Shown piece after piece: positions 1-9,667 of a DNA stretch of 64,000 bases. The notes beneath the pieces are model-generated. The model was given only the letters and a program-made list of their open reading frames with translations, made no database searches and was not told the origin of the DNA. The first letter of the stretch is position 1. The number at the start of each line of letters is the position of its first letter. Source of the DNA: CAWJMD01 sp963700925 (GTDB lineage Bacteria; Actinomycetota; Actinomycetes; Actinomycetales; CAWJMD01); contig OY969553.1 in assembly GCA_963700925.1 (NCBI GenBank), positions 372,001 to 436,000 of the forward strand, read 5' to 3'. Both the position numbers and the translations under genes were made by a program.

Positions 1-66
1 CCGGTGCTGCGCGGCGCGCACCTGGTGGGCCTCGACATCGCGCGGTCGGACGTCACCGCTGGCTGA
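1..66 (+). CDS. 3' end of an unrecognised protein (partial)
   Basis: The first frame is open from the left edge and stops with TGA at 64-66, giving 21 residues that end LDIARSDVTAG. The family cannot be named from so short a tail. The reason to treat it as coding is that its last 12 codons recur, with the frame and stop kept, at 218-253 (LDIGRVDVTAG), which looks like a duplicated gene end. It points toward dxs, so the two would be convergent. Low confidence. Confidence 0.35.
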   Translation, partial: PVLRGAHLVGLDIARSDVTAG

Positions 67-253
67 GGTGGGCCCGGGCACCGAGCACAACTGGGGGACA
101 ACTCGCGGGTTTCGGCCTGGACGTGGCCGATTTCGGCACAACTTCCCCCAGTTGTGCCCGCCCAGTCGTGACGGTCGGTCGCGCGCCGGGGGCAACGAGC
201 CGTGTGACCGCGTCAGTCTCGACATCGGGCGGGTGGACGTCACCGCCGGCTGA
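31..253 (+). repeat. Duplicated gene 3' end, two 36-bp direct copies
   Basis: Positions 31-66 and 218-253 match at 32 of 36 bases and both end in the same in-frame TGA. The copies lie 187 bp apart. The sequence between them is not repeated and holds the hairpin at 135-158. Confidence 0.7.
85..158. repeat. Inverted repeat / hairpin pair
   Basis: A 13-bp arm at 85-97 (GCACAACTGGGGG) is exactly inverted at 145-157. The right part also folds on itself: GGCACAACT at 135-143 pairs perfectly with 150-158 around a six-base loop. The overlapping hairpins could end transcription from the left-hand gene, but there is no U-run, so a REP-like palindrome is equally possible. Confidence 0.55.
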
Positions 254-268
254 GCGCGGACCACCTGG

Positions 269-372
269 CTTGCTCGTCCTCCCCACGTTGCTCGCGGTGC
301 CTACAGACAGCGGCGCAATCTGTGTAGGCGTGACGAGCGAGCTGCGGGGGCGATGTGGGCCAGGCGAGCAAG
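269..372. repeat. Imperfect long inverted repeat downstream of dxs
   Basis: CTTGCTCG at 269-276 is inverted at 365-372, and GCCTACA at 299-305 is inverted at 323-329, giving a nested stem of about 100 bp just past the dxs stop codon. It may serve as the dxs transcript end. This rests on pairing only. Confidence 0.35.
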
Positions 373-375
373 GGC

Positions 376-2280
376 CTACGGGCTGAGCCGGGACTCCTGG
401 TGGGTGTCGGCGTCCAGACCGGCCATGCGGCCGACCACGTCGCGGGCGACATCCTGTGCGGTGAGGCCGATCTCGGCGAGCACGTCGCTGCGGCTGCCGT
501 GGTCGATGAAGCGGCACGGGATGCCGACCTCCTGCACCGGCGTACCCACTCCCGCATCGCGCAGGCACTGGCTCAGCCGCGCGCCGACACCTCCGACGCG
601 GACGCCGTCCTCGAGGGTCACGACCAGCCGGTGGTGCCGCGCCATGTCGACGACGACAGGGTTGACGGGCAGCACCCACCGTGGGTCGACCACGGTCGCC
701 CCGATCCCCTGCGCCGCAAGCCTTTTCGCCACATCGAGGGCCGTGACGGCCAGTGACCCCACGCTGACGACGAGCACGTCCGGGGCCGACCCTCGGTAGA
801 GGACGTCGACCCCGTCCACCCGCTCCACCGCGTCGATGTCGGCAGGTACGGCGTCGCGCGCGATCCGCAGCACGGTCGGGGCGTCGTCGACCTCGACCGC
901 CTCGCGCAGCTCCTCGACCAGCCGCGCCGTGTCGCGAGGCGCGGCGATGCGGATGCCCGGCACGACCTGGAGGATCGCCAGGTCCCACATGCCGTGGTGC
1001 GAGGCGCCGTCCGGCCCGGTCACGCCGGCGCGGTCGAGCACGAACGTGACGCCCGCCTTGTGCAGGGCCACGTCCATCAGTACCTGGTCGAACGCGCGGT
1101 TGAGGAACGTCGCGTAGACGGCCACCACCGGGTGCAGGCCGGCGAACGCCATGCCGGCCGCACTGGTGACGGCGTGCTGCTCCGCGATGCCCACGTCGAA
1201 GACCCGCTCGGGATGCTCGGCCGCGAACTTGTGCAGCCCGACGGGGATCAGCATCGCGGCCGTGACTCCGACGACATCGCTTCTCTCCCGGCCGATCTGG
1301 ACCATCTCGTCGGCGAAGGCCGAGGTCCACGACGCGCCCCCGGCTTTGATCGCCCGTCCGGTCTCGGGGTCGATCACGCCGACCGCGTGGAACTGGTCGT
1401 CCTCGTCGTTCATCGCCGGCGGGTATCCGTTGCCCTTGCGGGTCAGCGCGTGCACGATCACGGGTCCGCCGTACGCCCGGGCGCGGCGAAGGGCGTGCTC
1501 GACGTCGGCGGTGTCGTGGCCGTCCACCGGCCCGATGTACTTCAGGCCCAGGTCCTCGAAAAGCCCCTGCGGCGCGACGATGTCCTTGATGCCCTTCTTC
1601 ATCCCGTGCAGCGCCTCGTAGGCGAGCCGGCCGGGTGGGCCACTGCGCTGCAGCGTCTGCTTGCCCCATTCGAGAAAGCGTTCGTAGCCACGCGTGGTCC
1701 GCAGCGTCGCCAGGTGGTGGGCCATGCCGCCGATGGTCGGCGCGTAGGAGCGCTCGTTGTCGTTGACCACCACGATCAGCCTGCGGTCGCGGCCGGTGGC
1801 GATGTTGTTCAGCGCCTCCCAGGCCATCCCCCCGGTGAGTGCGCCGTCTCCGATCATGGCGACGGTGTACCGGTCGGTCTCACCGTTCAGGGAGCGGGCC
1901 CGGGCGATGCCGTCGGCCCACGAGAGCGACGTCGAGGCGTGCGAGTTCTCGACCACGTCGTGCTCCGACTCGGCCCGCGACGGGTACCCCGACATGCCCC
2001 CGCGAGTCCGCAGACCCGAGAAGTCGTGGCGCCCGGTCAGCAGCTTGTGCACGTACGACTGGTGGCCCGTGTCGAAGACCAGGGTGTCGCGCGGAGACTC
2101 GAAGACACGGTGCATGGCGATCGTGAGCTCGACGACCCCCAGGTTCGGGCCCAGGTGCCCGCCGGTGCGAGCCACCTCGGCGATCAGGTGCGCCCTGATC
2201 TCCGCAGCCAGCTCGGGGACCTCGGCGACGGACAGCGCCCTGACGTCCTCCGGGGAGCGGATCCCCGCCAGCAACGTCAT
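376..2280 (-). CDS. dxs: 1-deoxy-D-xylulose-5-phosphate synthase
   Basis: Catalyses the thiamine-diphosphate-dependent condensation of pyruvate and glyceraldehyde 3-phosphate, the first step of the MEP isoprenoid pathway, in the cytosol. The 634-residue product has the family's three-part layout. The N-terminal ThDP domain shows GGHLGPNLGVVELT and a GDGALTGGMAWEALN diphosphate/Mg site. The central pyrimidine-binding domain shows GIAEQHAVTSAAGMA. A transketolase C-terminal domain follows. ATG at 2278-2280 was chosen because MTLLAGIRSPEDVRALS matches the usual N-terminus; the open frame runs 23 codons further upstream but that stretch is unlike the family. A candidate promoter lies at 2371-2376. 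The gene stands alone on its strand, next to a conserved actinobacterial hypothetical gene. Confidence 0.97.
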   Translation of the reverse strand: MTLLAGIRSPEDVRALSVAEVPELAAEIRAHLIAEVARTGGHLGPNLGVVELTIAMHRVFESPRDTLVFDTGHQSYVHKLLTGRHDFSGLRTRGGMSGYPSRAESEHDVVENSHASTSLSWADGIARARSLNGETDRYTVAMIGDGALTGGMAWEALNNIATGRDRRLIVVVNDNERSYAPTIGGMAHHLATLRTTRGYERFLEWGKQTLQRSGPPGRLAYEALHGMKKGIKDIVAPQGLFEDLGLKYIGPVDGHDTADVEHALRRARAYGGPVIVHALTRKGNGYPPAMNDEDDQFHAVGVIDPETGRAIKAGGASWTSAFADEMVQIGRERSDVVGVTAAMLIPVGLHKFAAEHPERVFDVGIAEQHAVTSAAGMAFAGLHPVVAVYATFLNRAFDQVLMDVALHKAGVTFVLDRAGVTGPDGASHHGMWDLAILQVVPGIRIAAPRDTARLVEELREAVEVDDAPTVLRIARDAVPADIDAVERVDGVDVLYRGSAPDVLVVSVGSLAVTALDVAKRLAAQGIGATVVDPRWVLPVNPVVVDMARHHRLVVTLEDGVRVGGVGARLSQCLRDAGVGTPVQEVGIPCRFIDHGSRSDVLAEIGLTAQDVARDVVGRMAGLDADTHQESRLSP

Positions 2281-2370
2281 CCCGCGCTCCCGTCGTCGTA
2301 GCTCTCGGTTCCCTGTCGGGTTCACTCTCAGACACAAAGGACGTCCCACCTCGCCCCTGACCAGGCCCCG

Positions 2371-2376
2371 AGTCTA
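2371..2376 (-). promoter_or_regulatory. Candidate -10 element of dxs
   Basis: TAGACT on the minus strand fits the actinobacterial TANNNT consensus and would give a leader of about 85 nt. No convincing -35 hexamer is visible. Confidence 0.3.
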
Positions 2377-2447
2377 GGTGCGGCTGCCGGCCCACCTCCC
2401 CCGGACCCCCTAGCCCTCACCCTTTGCCCACACCCCGTGCACGAGAC

Positions 2448-2816
2448 TCACAGCTTCGCGACGAACACCTGCCCGCGGAGGGCCTGCTCCACCAGCATCA
2501 CCGCATGCGCTGCGGCCCTCAGCCGAAGTCGCTCGGTCTCCAGGACGTCGAGCCCCTCGGTGACCACCGCCTCGGGCAGGTAGCCGGCCAGGTCGGCGCG
2601 CAGCTGGGCCACGGCGGTCACGATGCCCGCCTGCTGCGCCGCCACGTGCCGGGCGGCCAGGCGTACGACGAGCAGGGGATGGCGCTGCAGCACCGGATAG
2701 CCCCGGTACTCGTGCGGGCAGAGGTCGAGCAGCCACGCCACCGCTCGCCGCTCCCACCCGTACGCGCCGGGCGGCGGCACCTCGGCAGGCCAGCCCGGAG
2801 GCAGGTACACGCTCAC
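2448..2816 (-). CDS. Conserved actinobacterial hypothetical protein, 122 aa
   Basis: The product starts VSVYLPPGWPAEVPPPGA and continues WERRAVAWLLDLCPHEYRGYPVL, a pattern I recognise as a small actinobacterial family of unknown function. It has no signal peptide or membrane segment. Its C-terminal half is an Ala/Leu/Arg-rich helical stretch ending VEQALRGQVFVAKL. GTG at 2814-2816 is the only start that gives the family N-terminus; the same frame stays open much further upstream but there runs antisense to the isomerase gene. It is divergent from that isomerase, with only 36 bp between the starts. No function is claimed. Confidence 0.8.
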   Translation of the reverse strand: MSVYLPPGWPAEVPPPGAYGWERRAVAWLLDLCPHEYRGYPVLQRHPLLVVRLAARHVAAQQAGIVTAVAQLRADLAGYLPEAVVTEGLDVLETERLRLRAAAHAVMLVEQALRGQVFVAKL

Positions 2817-2839
2817 AGGGCCAGTGTCGTGGCACCCGG

Positions 2840-2845
2840 TAGATT
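2840..2845 (+). promoter_or_regulatory. -10 element of a predicted leaderless transcript (sugar isomerase)
   Basis: TAGATT lies seven bases before the ATG at 2853, the spacing typical of actinobacterial leaderless mRNAs. Confidence 0.55.
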
Positions 2846-2852
2846 CCGCAGA

Positions 2853-4157
2853 ATGCTCCCCCACGACACGTCCGGCCCGACGGCCGATGGCCCCGTCACC
2901 GCCCTGGCGAGCGACCCGCGCGGGCGCGCACTGCTCGAAGCCGAGTGCGACCGGCTGCTGAGGTTCGCCCAGCCCTCGAGACACCCGGCAGGTGGCTTCG
3001 CCTGGCTGAGCGAGCGGGGGCAACCGCTGCTCGACCGTCCGGTAGAGACCTGGATCACCTGCCGGATGACGCACGTCTTCGCCCTGGGCGAGCTGCTCGG
3101 GGGCTCCGGGAACACCGAGTACCAGGCACTGGTCGACCACGGGGTCGCCGCCCTGCAGGGACGGCTGCGCGACGCCGCCCACGGCGGCTGGTACGCCGCC
3201 GTCGATGACTCCGGACCGACCCTGGACGACAAGCGCGCCTACGAGCACGCCTTCGTGGTGCTGGCCGCGTCGAGCGCCGCCGCTGCGGGGCACTCGGCTG
3301 CCGAGGTGCTGCTGGCCGAGGCGCTCGACGTCGTCGAGAGTCGCTTCTGGCGCGACGACGACGGCCTGGTCGTCGACGTCTGGGACAGCACGTGGCAGAA
3401 CCTGGAGGACTACCGCGGGGTCAACGCCAACATGCACACGGTCGAGGCGTTCCTGGCCGCGGCCGACGTCACCGGTCAGGACGTGTGGCGGCAGCGGGCC
3501 CTGCGGATCGTCGAGCGGGTCGTCCACGGCTGGGCCAGACAGAACGAGTGGCTGCTGCCGGAGCACTTCGACACGTCCTGGACCCCGGTGCTGGAGTACA
3601 ACCGCGAGGAGCCTGCGCACCCGTTCCGTCCGTACGGCGTGACCATCGGGCACCTCTTCGAGTGGGCGCGCCTCGCGCTGCACGTCGCCGCGTCCCTCGG
3701 ACAAGACGCGCCCGGATGGTTGCTGGCCGACGCCCGAGACATGTTCGACGCCGCCGTGCGGCTCGGGTGGTCCGTCGACGGCGCGGAAGGGTTCGTGTAC
3801 ACGGTCGACTGGGACGGCGCCCCGGTGGTGCGCGACCGCCTGCACTGGGTCGTCACTGAGGCCATCGCGGCGGCCGCCGCACTCCACCACGCCACGGGCG
3901 ATCGTGCCTATGCAGACGCGTACGAGCAGTGGTGGGACCACGCCGAACGGCTGTTCCTCGACCGGGACCTCGGCTCGTGGCACCACGAGCTGGACCACGC
4001 CAACCGTCCCGCCGCGACGGTCTGGGAGGGCAAGCCCGACGTCTACCACGCCGTCCAGGCGACCCTGGTCCCGCGCCTTCGGCTGGCACCCTCGCTCGCC
4101 ACCGCGCTGCGGTCGGGCACGCTCGCACAGAGCGGCGGGCCCGAGCCACCGAAGTGA
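2853..4157 (+). CDS. AGE-family sugar epimerase/isomerase
   Basis: The 434-residue product is an N-acylglucosamine 2-epimerase superfamily (alpha/alpha)6-barrel protein. These enzymes interconvert aldoses and ketoses or epimerise C2, for example mannose/fructose or YihS-type isomerases. Family traits include ETWITCRMTHVFALG near the N-terminus, GGWYAAVDDSGPTLDDKRAYEHAF, NANMHTVEAFLAAA in the middle, PYGVTIGHLFEWARL, and histidines near the C-terminus (GSWHHELD, GKPDVYHA). The natural substrate cannot be read from sequence. ATG at 2853 is supported by a TAGATT -10 box seven bases upstream. The gene converges on the monosaccharide-binding protein gene, which suggests a role in using the imported sugar. 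Confidence 0.9.
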   Translation: MLPHDTSGPTADGPVTALASDPRGRALLEAECDRLLRFAQPSRHPAGGFAWLSERGQPLLDRPVETWITCRMTHVFALGELLGGSGNTEYQALVDHGVAALQGRLRDAAHGGWYAAVDDSGPTLDDKRAYEHAFVVLAASSAAAAGHSAAEVLLAEALDVVESRFWRDDDGLVVDVWDSTWQNLEDYRGVNANMHTVEAFLAAADVTGQDVWRQRALRIVERVVHGWARQNEWLLPEHFDTSWTPVLEYNREEPAHPFRPYGVTIGHLFEWARLALHVAASLGQDAPGWLLADARDMFDAAVRLGWSVDGAEGFVYTVDWDGAPVVRDRLHWVVTEAIAAAAALHHATGDRAYADAYEQWWDHAERLFLDRDLGSWHHELDHANRPAATVWEGKPDVYHAVQATLVPRLRLAPSLATALRSGTLAQSGGPEPPK

Positions 4158-4196
4158 CCCGAGCCCGCCGGGGGTAGTGCTACTGCTGGCCTTGGG

Positions 4197-5291
4197 TCAG
4201 CCCGTCAGCTCGGAGAGCGTCGGGTCGTCCTTGTAGGCCTCCTTGGCGTTCTCCTTCGTGACGATCTGCGGCGGCAGCAGGTTGGCCGGAACGACCTTGA
4301 CGCCGTTGTCGTACGACTCGGTGTCGGTGATCTCCGGCTCCTCACCCTTCTGGAACGCCTGCACCATCTCGATGGTCGCCGCAACCAGGGCGCGGGTGTC
4401 CTTGTTGATCGTCGAGTACTGCTCGCCGGCCATGATCGACTTGACCGACTCGACCTCGGAGTCCTGCCCGGTCACGACCGGGTTGGGCTTCCCGGCGTCC
4501 GCGACGGAGAGCATGACTGCCCGGGCAAGGGTGTCGTTGGGCGAGAGCACACCGTGCAGCTCGGCCGAGGTGTAGCTACCGGTCATCAGGGTGTCCATGC
4601 GCTTCTGCGCGTTCTCGGCCTTCCAGCCCTGGGTGACGACCTGGTTGAAGTCGGTCTGACCGGACGTGACCACCAGGGTGCCGTCGTCGATCTTCGGCTG
4701 CAGCACGCTCATCGCGCCGTCGAAGAACACCTGGGCGTTGGCGTCGTCCGGCGAGCCGGCGAACAGCTCGATGTTGTAGGGGCCCTCCGGCTTCTTGGCG
4801 GCCATTCCCTCCAGCAGGGCGTTGCCCTGCAGGACGCCGACCTCGAAGTTGTCGTACGCCACGTAGTAGTCGACCGCTTCGGTCTCCTTCACCAGCCGGT
4901 CGTAGGCGAGCACGACCGCGCCGGAGTCCTTCGCCGCCTCCAGCTGGCTGCCCAGCTGTGAACCGTCGATGGCCCCGACGACGATGACCTTCGCGCCCTT
5001 GGTCACCATCGACTGGATCTGGTTCTGCTGCTCCGACACACCGCCGTTGGCGAACTGCACGTCGGCCTCGAAGCCTGCCTCGGCGAGCCCGTCGTTGAAC
5101 AGCTGCTCGGCGAGAACCCAGTTCTCGGAAGTCTTCTGCGGCAGGGAGACACCGATGATGGAGTCGGCCGGGAACGCCTCCGCAGCCTCTTCTCCTTCGC
5201 CGCCGGGCTCGGTGGGCTCGTCGCGTCCACAACCGGTCAGCGCGAGCGCGATGACGGAGGTGACCGCTACCGCCTTGGCGAGTGTTCGCAT
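4197..5291 (-). CDS. Sugar ABC transporter substrate-binding lipoprotein (ChvE/multiple-monosaccharide type)
   Basis: A 364-residue periplasmic-binding-protein-fold lipoprotein. The N-terminal signal ends in the lipobox LALTGC with the lipidated Cys at residue 21, followed by an acidic Gly/Glu linker. The mature part resembles ChvE and related pentose/galactose-binding proteins: IIGVSLPQKTSENW, then FANGGVSEQQNQIQSMVTKG and VVGAIDGSQL, with YDRLV at the sugar-binding cleft. It is the last gene of a four-gene minus-strand operon (ROK regulator, ATPase, permease, this gene), 76 bp after the permease, and should deliver monosaccharide to that permease. Xylose, arabinose, glucose or galactose are all possible. 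Confidence 0.93.
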   Translation of the reverse strand: MRTLAKAVAVTSVIALALTGCGRDEPTEPGGEGEEAAEAFPADSIIGVSLPQKTSENWVLAEQLFNDGLAEAGFEADVQFANGGVSEQQNQIQSMVTKGAKVIVVGAIDGSQLGSQLEAAKDSGAVVLAYDRLVKETEAVDYYVAYDNFEVGVLQGNALLEGMAAKKPEGPYNIELFAGSPDDANAQVFFDGAMSVLQPKIDDGTLVVTSGQTDFNQVVTQGWKAENAQKRMDTLMTGSYTSAELHGVLSPNDTLARAVMLSVADAGKPNPVVTGQDSEVESVKSIMAGEQYSTINKDTRALVAATIEMVQAFQKGEEPEITDTESYDNGVKVVPANLLPPQIVTKENAKEAYKDDPTLSELTG

Positions 5292-5367
5292 CTGTTGTTC
5301 TACTTTCTTCTCAGGGTTCTGCGGGTGATCGAGTGGGTAACGGGGCGGCGCATGCGGGCGCCTGCTG

Positions 5368-6737
5368 TCAGACCTCCTGCCGGATCGTGTCTTGCATCCG
5401 TTCGGACGCCTTGACCTCGGCAGTGCTCTCCGAGGTGGAGGAGGGGGGAGGTGTCTTGTCCTTGCCCCCGAAGTTCTGCATCAGAAGGCCGGTGATCGAG
5501 CGCCGTCCCTGGCTCTTGTTGTAGACGTCGAAGGCCACGGCGGCGAGCAGAACGAGGCCCTTGATGATCTGGGTCATGTCGGCACCCACGCCCAGCAGCT
5601 GCAGGCCGTTGTTGAGCACGGCCATCACGAGACCACCGACGACCGAGCCGACGACGGTTCCGACACCGCCGGTGACGGCGGCACCGCCGATGAACACGGC
5701 GGCGATCGCATCAAGCTCCCACCCGACTCCGTCGAACGGGCCTGAGGCATTCGACCGGGCGACGAACATCATTCCGGCCAGAGCCGCGAGGATCGACATG
5801 TTCATCATGACGAGGAAGTCCACGTTCTTGCTTCGGACGCCGGACAACGCCGCAGCGTGCCGGTTGCCGCCGACCGCGTATACGTGGCGGCCGATGATCG
5901 TGCGGGTCGCGACGAAGCCGTAGAAGAGCACCAGGACGCCGAGGATGAGGGCGGAGATCGGAGCCGAGGTGCCCGGACGGCCGGACCCCATCAGCAGGGT
6001 GACGGCGAGGATCGCCACGCAGATCAGCCCTAGACGTAGCCAGGTCGTCAGCTGGTCCTCGAGGACGGCGCCGATCTTGAGCTGGTTGCGCCGTGTGCGC
6101 AGCGCGCCGAAGACGATGGCAGCGCACAGTGCCACTCCGAGGAGCAGCGTGAGGTTGTTGTATCCGATGTCGGGACCGACCTCGGGCAGGTAGCCCGCGC
6201 CGATCTCCTGGAACTCGTCGCCGACCGGCACGGTGAGCGACTTGCCGACGAACTGGTTCGCGCCGCGGAAGATGAGCATTCCGGCCAGGGTCACGATGAA
6301 GGCGGGGATGCCGACATAGGCCACCCAGAACCCCTGCCACGCACCGATCACGGCACCCAGGAGCAGCCCGAACAGGATGCCCGCCCACCAGGGCAGACCC
6401 CAGTCGCGCATCGCCATCGCCACGGCGATGCCGGCGAAGGCGGCGATCGAGCCGACTGACAGGTCGATGTGTCCCGCGATGATCACGAGGACCATGCCGA
6501 TGGCGAGCACCAGGATGTAGGAGTTGCCCTGGAAGATGTTGATGACGTTCTGGGGCTGGAGCGTCAGACCGTCTGTCAGGAACTGGAAGAGCACGATGAG
6601 GGCGACGAGGGCGAAGATCATCCCGAACTGGCGGGTGTCGCCTCCGAAGACGTCCTTCAGCTTGTTCATGATGCTCCCGGAGGGCGTCGGGCGGGCGTCG
6701 CCCGCTGGGGCTGGACTGGTTTGCTCGTATGGACTGG

Positions 6738-6741
<4 letters not shown>
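5368..6741 (-). CDS. Monosaccharide ABC transporter permease
   Basis: A 457-residue integral membrane protein of the ribose/xylose type (branched-chain permease superfamily), with roughly ten hydrophobic segments and the family motif AGHIDLSVGSIAAFAG. A central segment (about residues 210-260) holds a hydrophilic loop that is longer in the MmsB/GguB subgroup than in RbsC. The C-terminus carries a charged tail ending in the cytosol. Its ATG overlaps the ATPase stop by four bases (ATGA at 6738-6741), so the two are translationally coupled. It works with the ATPase at 6738-8300 and the binding protein at 4197-5291. Confidence 0.94.
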
Positions 6742-8300
<1,559 letters not shown>

Positions 8301-8361
8301 GGATGCGTCTCCATTCCTTGGGTCGTGGGTTCGCAGTAGCTGGCCGATGGTCTACGCGATG

Positions 8362-9600
8362 TCACAGGATGGCCCCTTCCTTGGCGGCAGGCTCAACCAG
8401 CCCCGCCGACTGCGCGGGCAAGCTCGTGCCGGCCTGTCCTCCGACCTTGGAGGGCAGTGCCGAGGCCAGCACCAGCGCGACGGCCCCGAGAACTTCGGCC
8501 CGGCGGCCCAGCATGCTGGGGACGACCTCGACCTGCCCCACCGTGCTGGGCGTGCCCATCCGCTCCACAGCCTTGCGGACCGGCCCGAGGAGGATCTCAC
8601 CGGCCTCCGCGAGCTGGCCACCCACCACCACCATCTCGGGGTTGAGCACGTTGCACAGCTGGCCCACAGCCAGGCCGATGGCGTGGCCTGCGTCGCCCAG
8701 CACGCGCATGCAGCCGGCGTCGCCGGCCCGCGCGCGAGAGACCATGGCGTCGACGTCGAGATCACCCTGCGTTGGCGCGAGCAGTCGCTGCAGGTGCCCG
8801 CTGCCGGCGATCGTCTCCAGGCACCCGCGGTTGCCGCACCGGCACACGCTGCCCGCCTCGTCCATCGTGACGTGGCCGATCTCGCCGGCCGTGCCGTGTG
8901 CACCGCGGAACAGGCGCCCGTCGAGGATCAGGCCGGCGCCCACCCCGGAGGCGACCTTGAGGTAGATGGCGTGGCGCCGGCCGCGTGCCGCCCCCCACAT
9001 GGTCTCGCCGAGCGCGCCCAGGTTGGCGTCGTTCTCGACCAGCGCGGGAACCCCCCAGGCGGCCTCGAACTGGGCCTGCAGGTCGATCCCGACCCAGCCG
9101 GGCAGGATCGCCGGGGAGCCGACGCTGCGCGTGCGGTCGTCGATCGGGCCGGGGACGGCCACACCCACGCCGAGCACGCCGTCGTGACCCGAGCCGTGCT
9201 CGGCCAGCAGGTCGTCGCCGAGGCTGAGGCTGGCCACGATCACGGCGTCGACGGAGCTGTCGACGTCGAGGTCCAGGGTGCGCTCGCCCAGGACGCGGTG
9301 AGTCATGTCTGCTACGGCGACGCGAACGTGCGTGTGGCCGACGCCGACGCCGACGATCAGGCCGTTCTCGCGGGCCAGGCCCAGCACGCGACCGCGGCGC
9401 CCCGCCCCGTCGGCGAGCACGACCAGACGGCCTTGGTCGGTGAGCTCGCGGACCAGCGTCGACACGGTGGCAGCGGACAGACCCGTCTCGCGCGCCACCT
9501 CCGCCTGGGTCAGCTGGCCGTGAAGACGCAGGACCGACAGAACGCGCTCACGGTTAGCAACCCGAAGCGACGAGGGCGATCCTGGCGCCTTTGCCTTCAC
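8362..9600 (-). CDS. ROK-family transcriptional regulator of the sugar ABC operon
   Basis: A 412-residue protein with an N-terminal winged helix (about residues 15-70, QAEVARETGLSAATVSTLVREL) and a C-terminal ROK sugar-kinase-like fold. It keeps the ROK zinc motif, with His243 and Cys253, Cys255 and Cys260 in CRCGNRGCLE, and the GHVTMDEAG segment. XylR/NagC-like members sense a sugar and usually repress adjacent uptake genes. As the first gene before the ATPase and on the same strand, it is probably autoregulatory. GTG at 9598-9600 was preferred because a TACATT -10 box lies six bases upstream. Confidence 0.92.
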   Translation of the reverse strand: MKAKAPGSPSSLRVANRERVLSVLRLHGQLTQAEVARETGLSAATVSTLVRELTDQGRLVVLADGAGRRGRVLGLARENGLIVGVGVGHTHVRVAVADMTHRVLGERTLDLDVDSSVDAVIVASLSLGDDLLAEHGSGHDGVLGVGVAVPGPIDDRTRSVGSPAILPGWVGIDLQAQFEAAWGVPALVENDANLGALGETMWGAARGRRHAIYLKVASGVGAGLILDGRLFRGAHGTAGEIGHVTMDEAGSVCRCGNRGCLETIAGSGHLQRLLAPTQGDLDVDAMVSRARAGDAGCMRVLGDAGHAIGLAVGQLCNVLNPEMVVVGGQLAEAGEILLGPVRKAVERMGTPSTVGQVEVVPSMLGRRAEVLGAVALVLASALPSKVGGQAGTSLPAQSAGLVEPAAKEGAIL

Positions 9601-9606
9601 GAGTTG

Positions 9607-9637
9607 AATGTAAGTGGACGGCCGTCGTGCTCGTCAA
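9607..9637 (-). promoter_or_regulatory. Promoter of the ROK/ABC operon, predicted leaderless
   Basis: On the minus strand TTGACG (9632-9637) and TACATT (9607-9612) are spaced by 19 bp, and TACATT ends six bases before the GTG start. Transcription would begin at or next to the start codon. Confidence 0.5.
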
Positions 9638-9667
9638 GTCCAGGTTCGCCTTCGATTTGGCAACGAT

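Noticed and set aside
299..329. Rho-independent terminator for dxs
   Set aside because: The 7-bp stem has a 17-base loop and no U-run; it is listed only as part of an imperfect inverted repeat.
53..1669. A 538-codon Arg/Gly-rich frame antisense-phase to dxs
   Set aside because: It overlaps dxs on the same strand in another frame and is extremely Arg-rich without any motif, as expected of an out-of-frame reading.
2281..2340. TPP-riboswitch-like CTGAGA ... ACCC ... GAACC in the dxs leader
   Set aside because: The core fragments occur in order, but the second half of the thi-box (TGATC and the CCAGCG/AGGGA part) and the 5' GGGGTGCC pairing are missing. Dxs using thiamine diphosphate makes it tempting but not sufficient.
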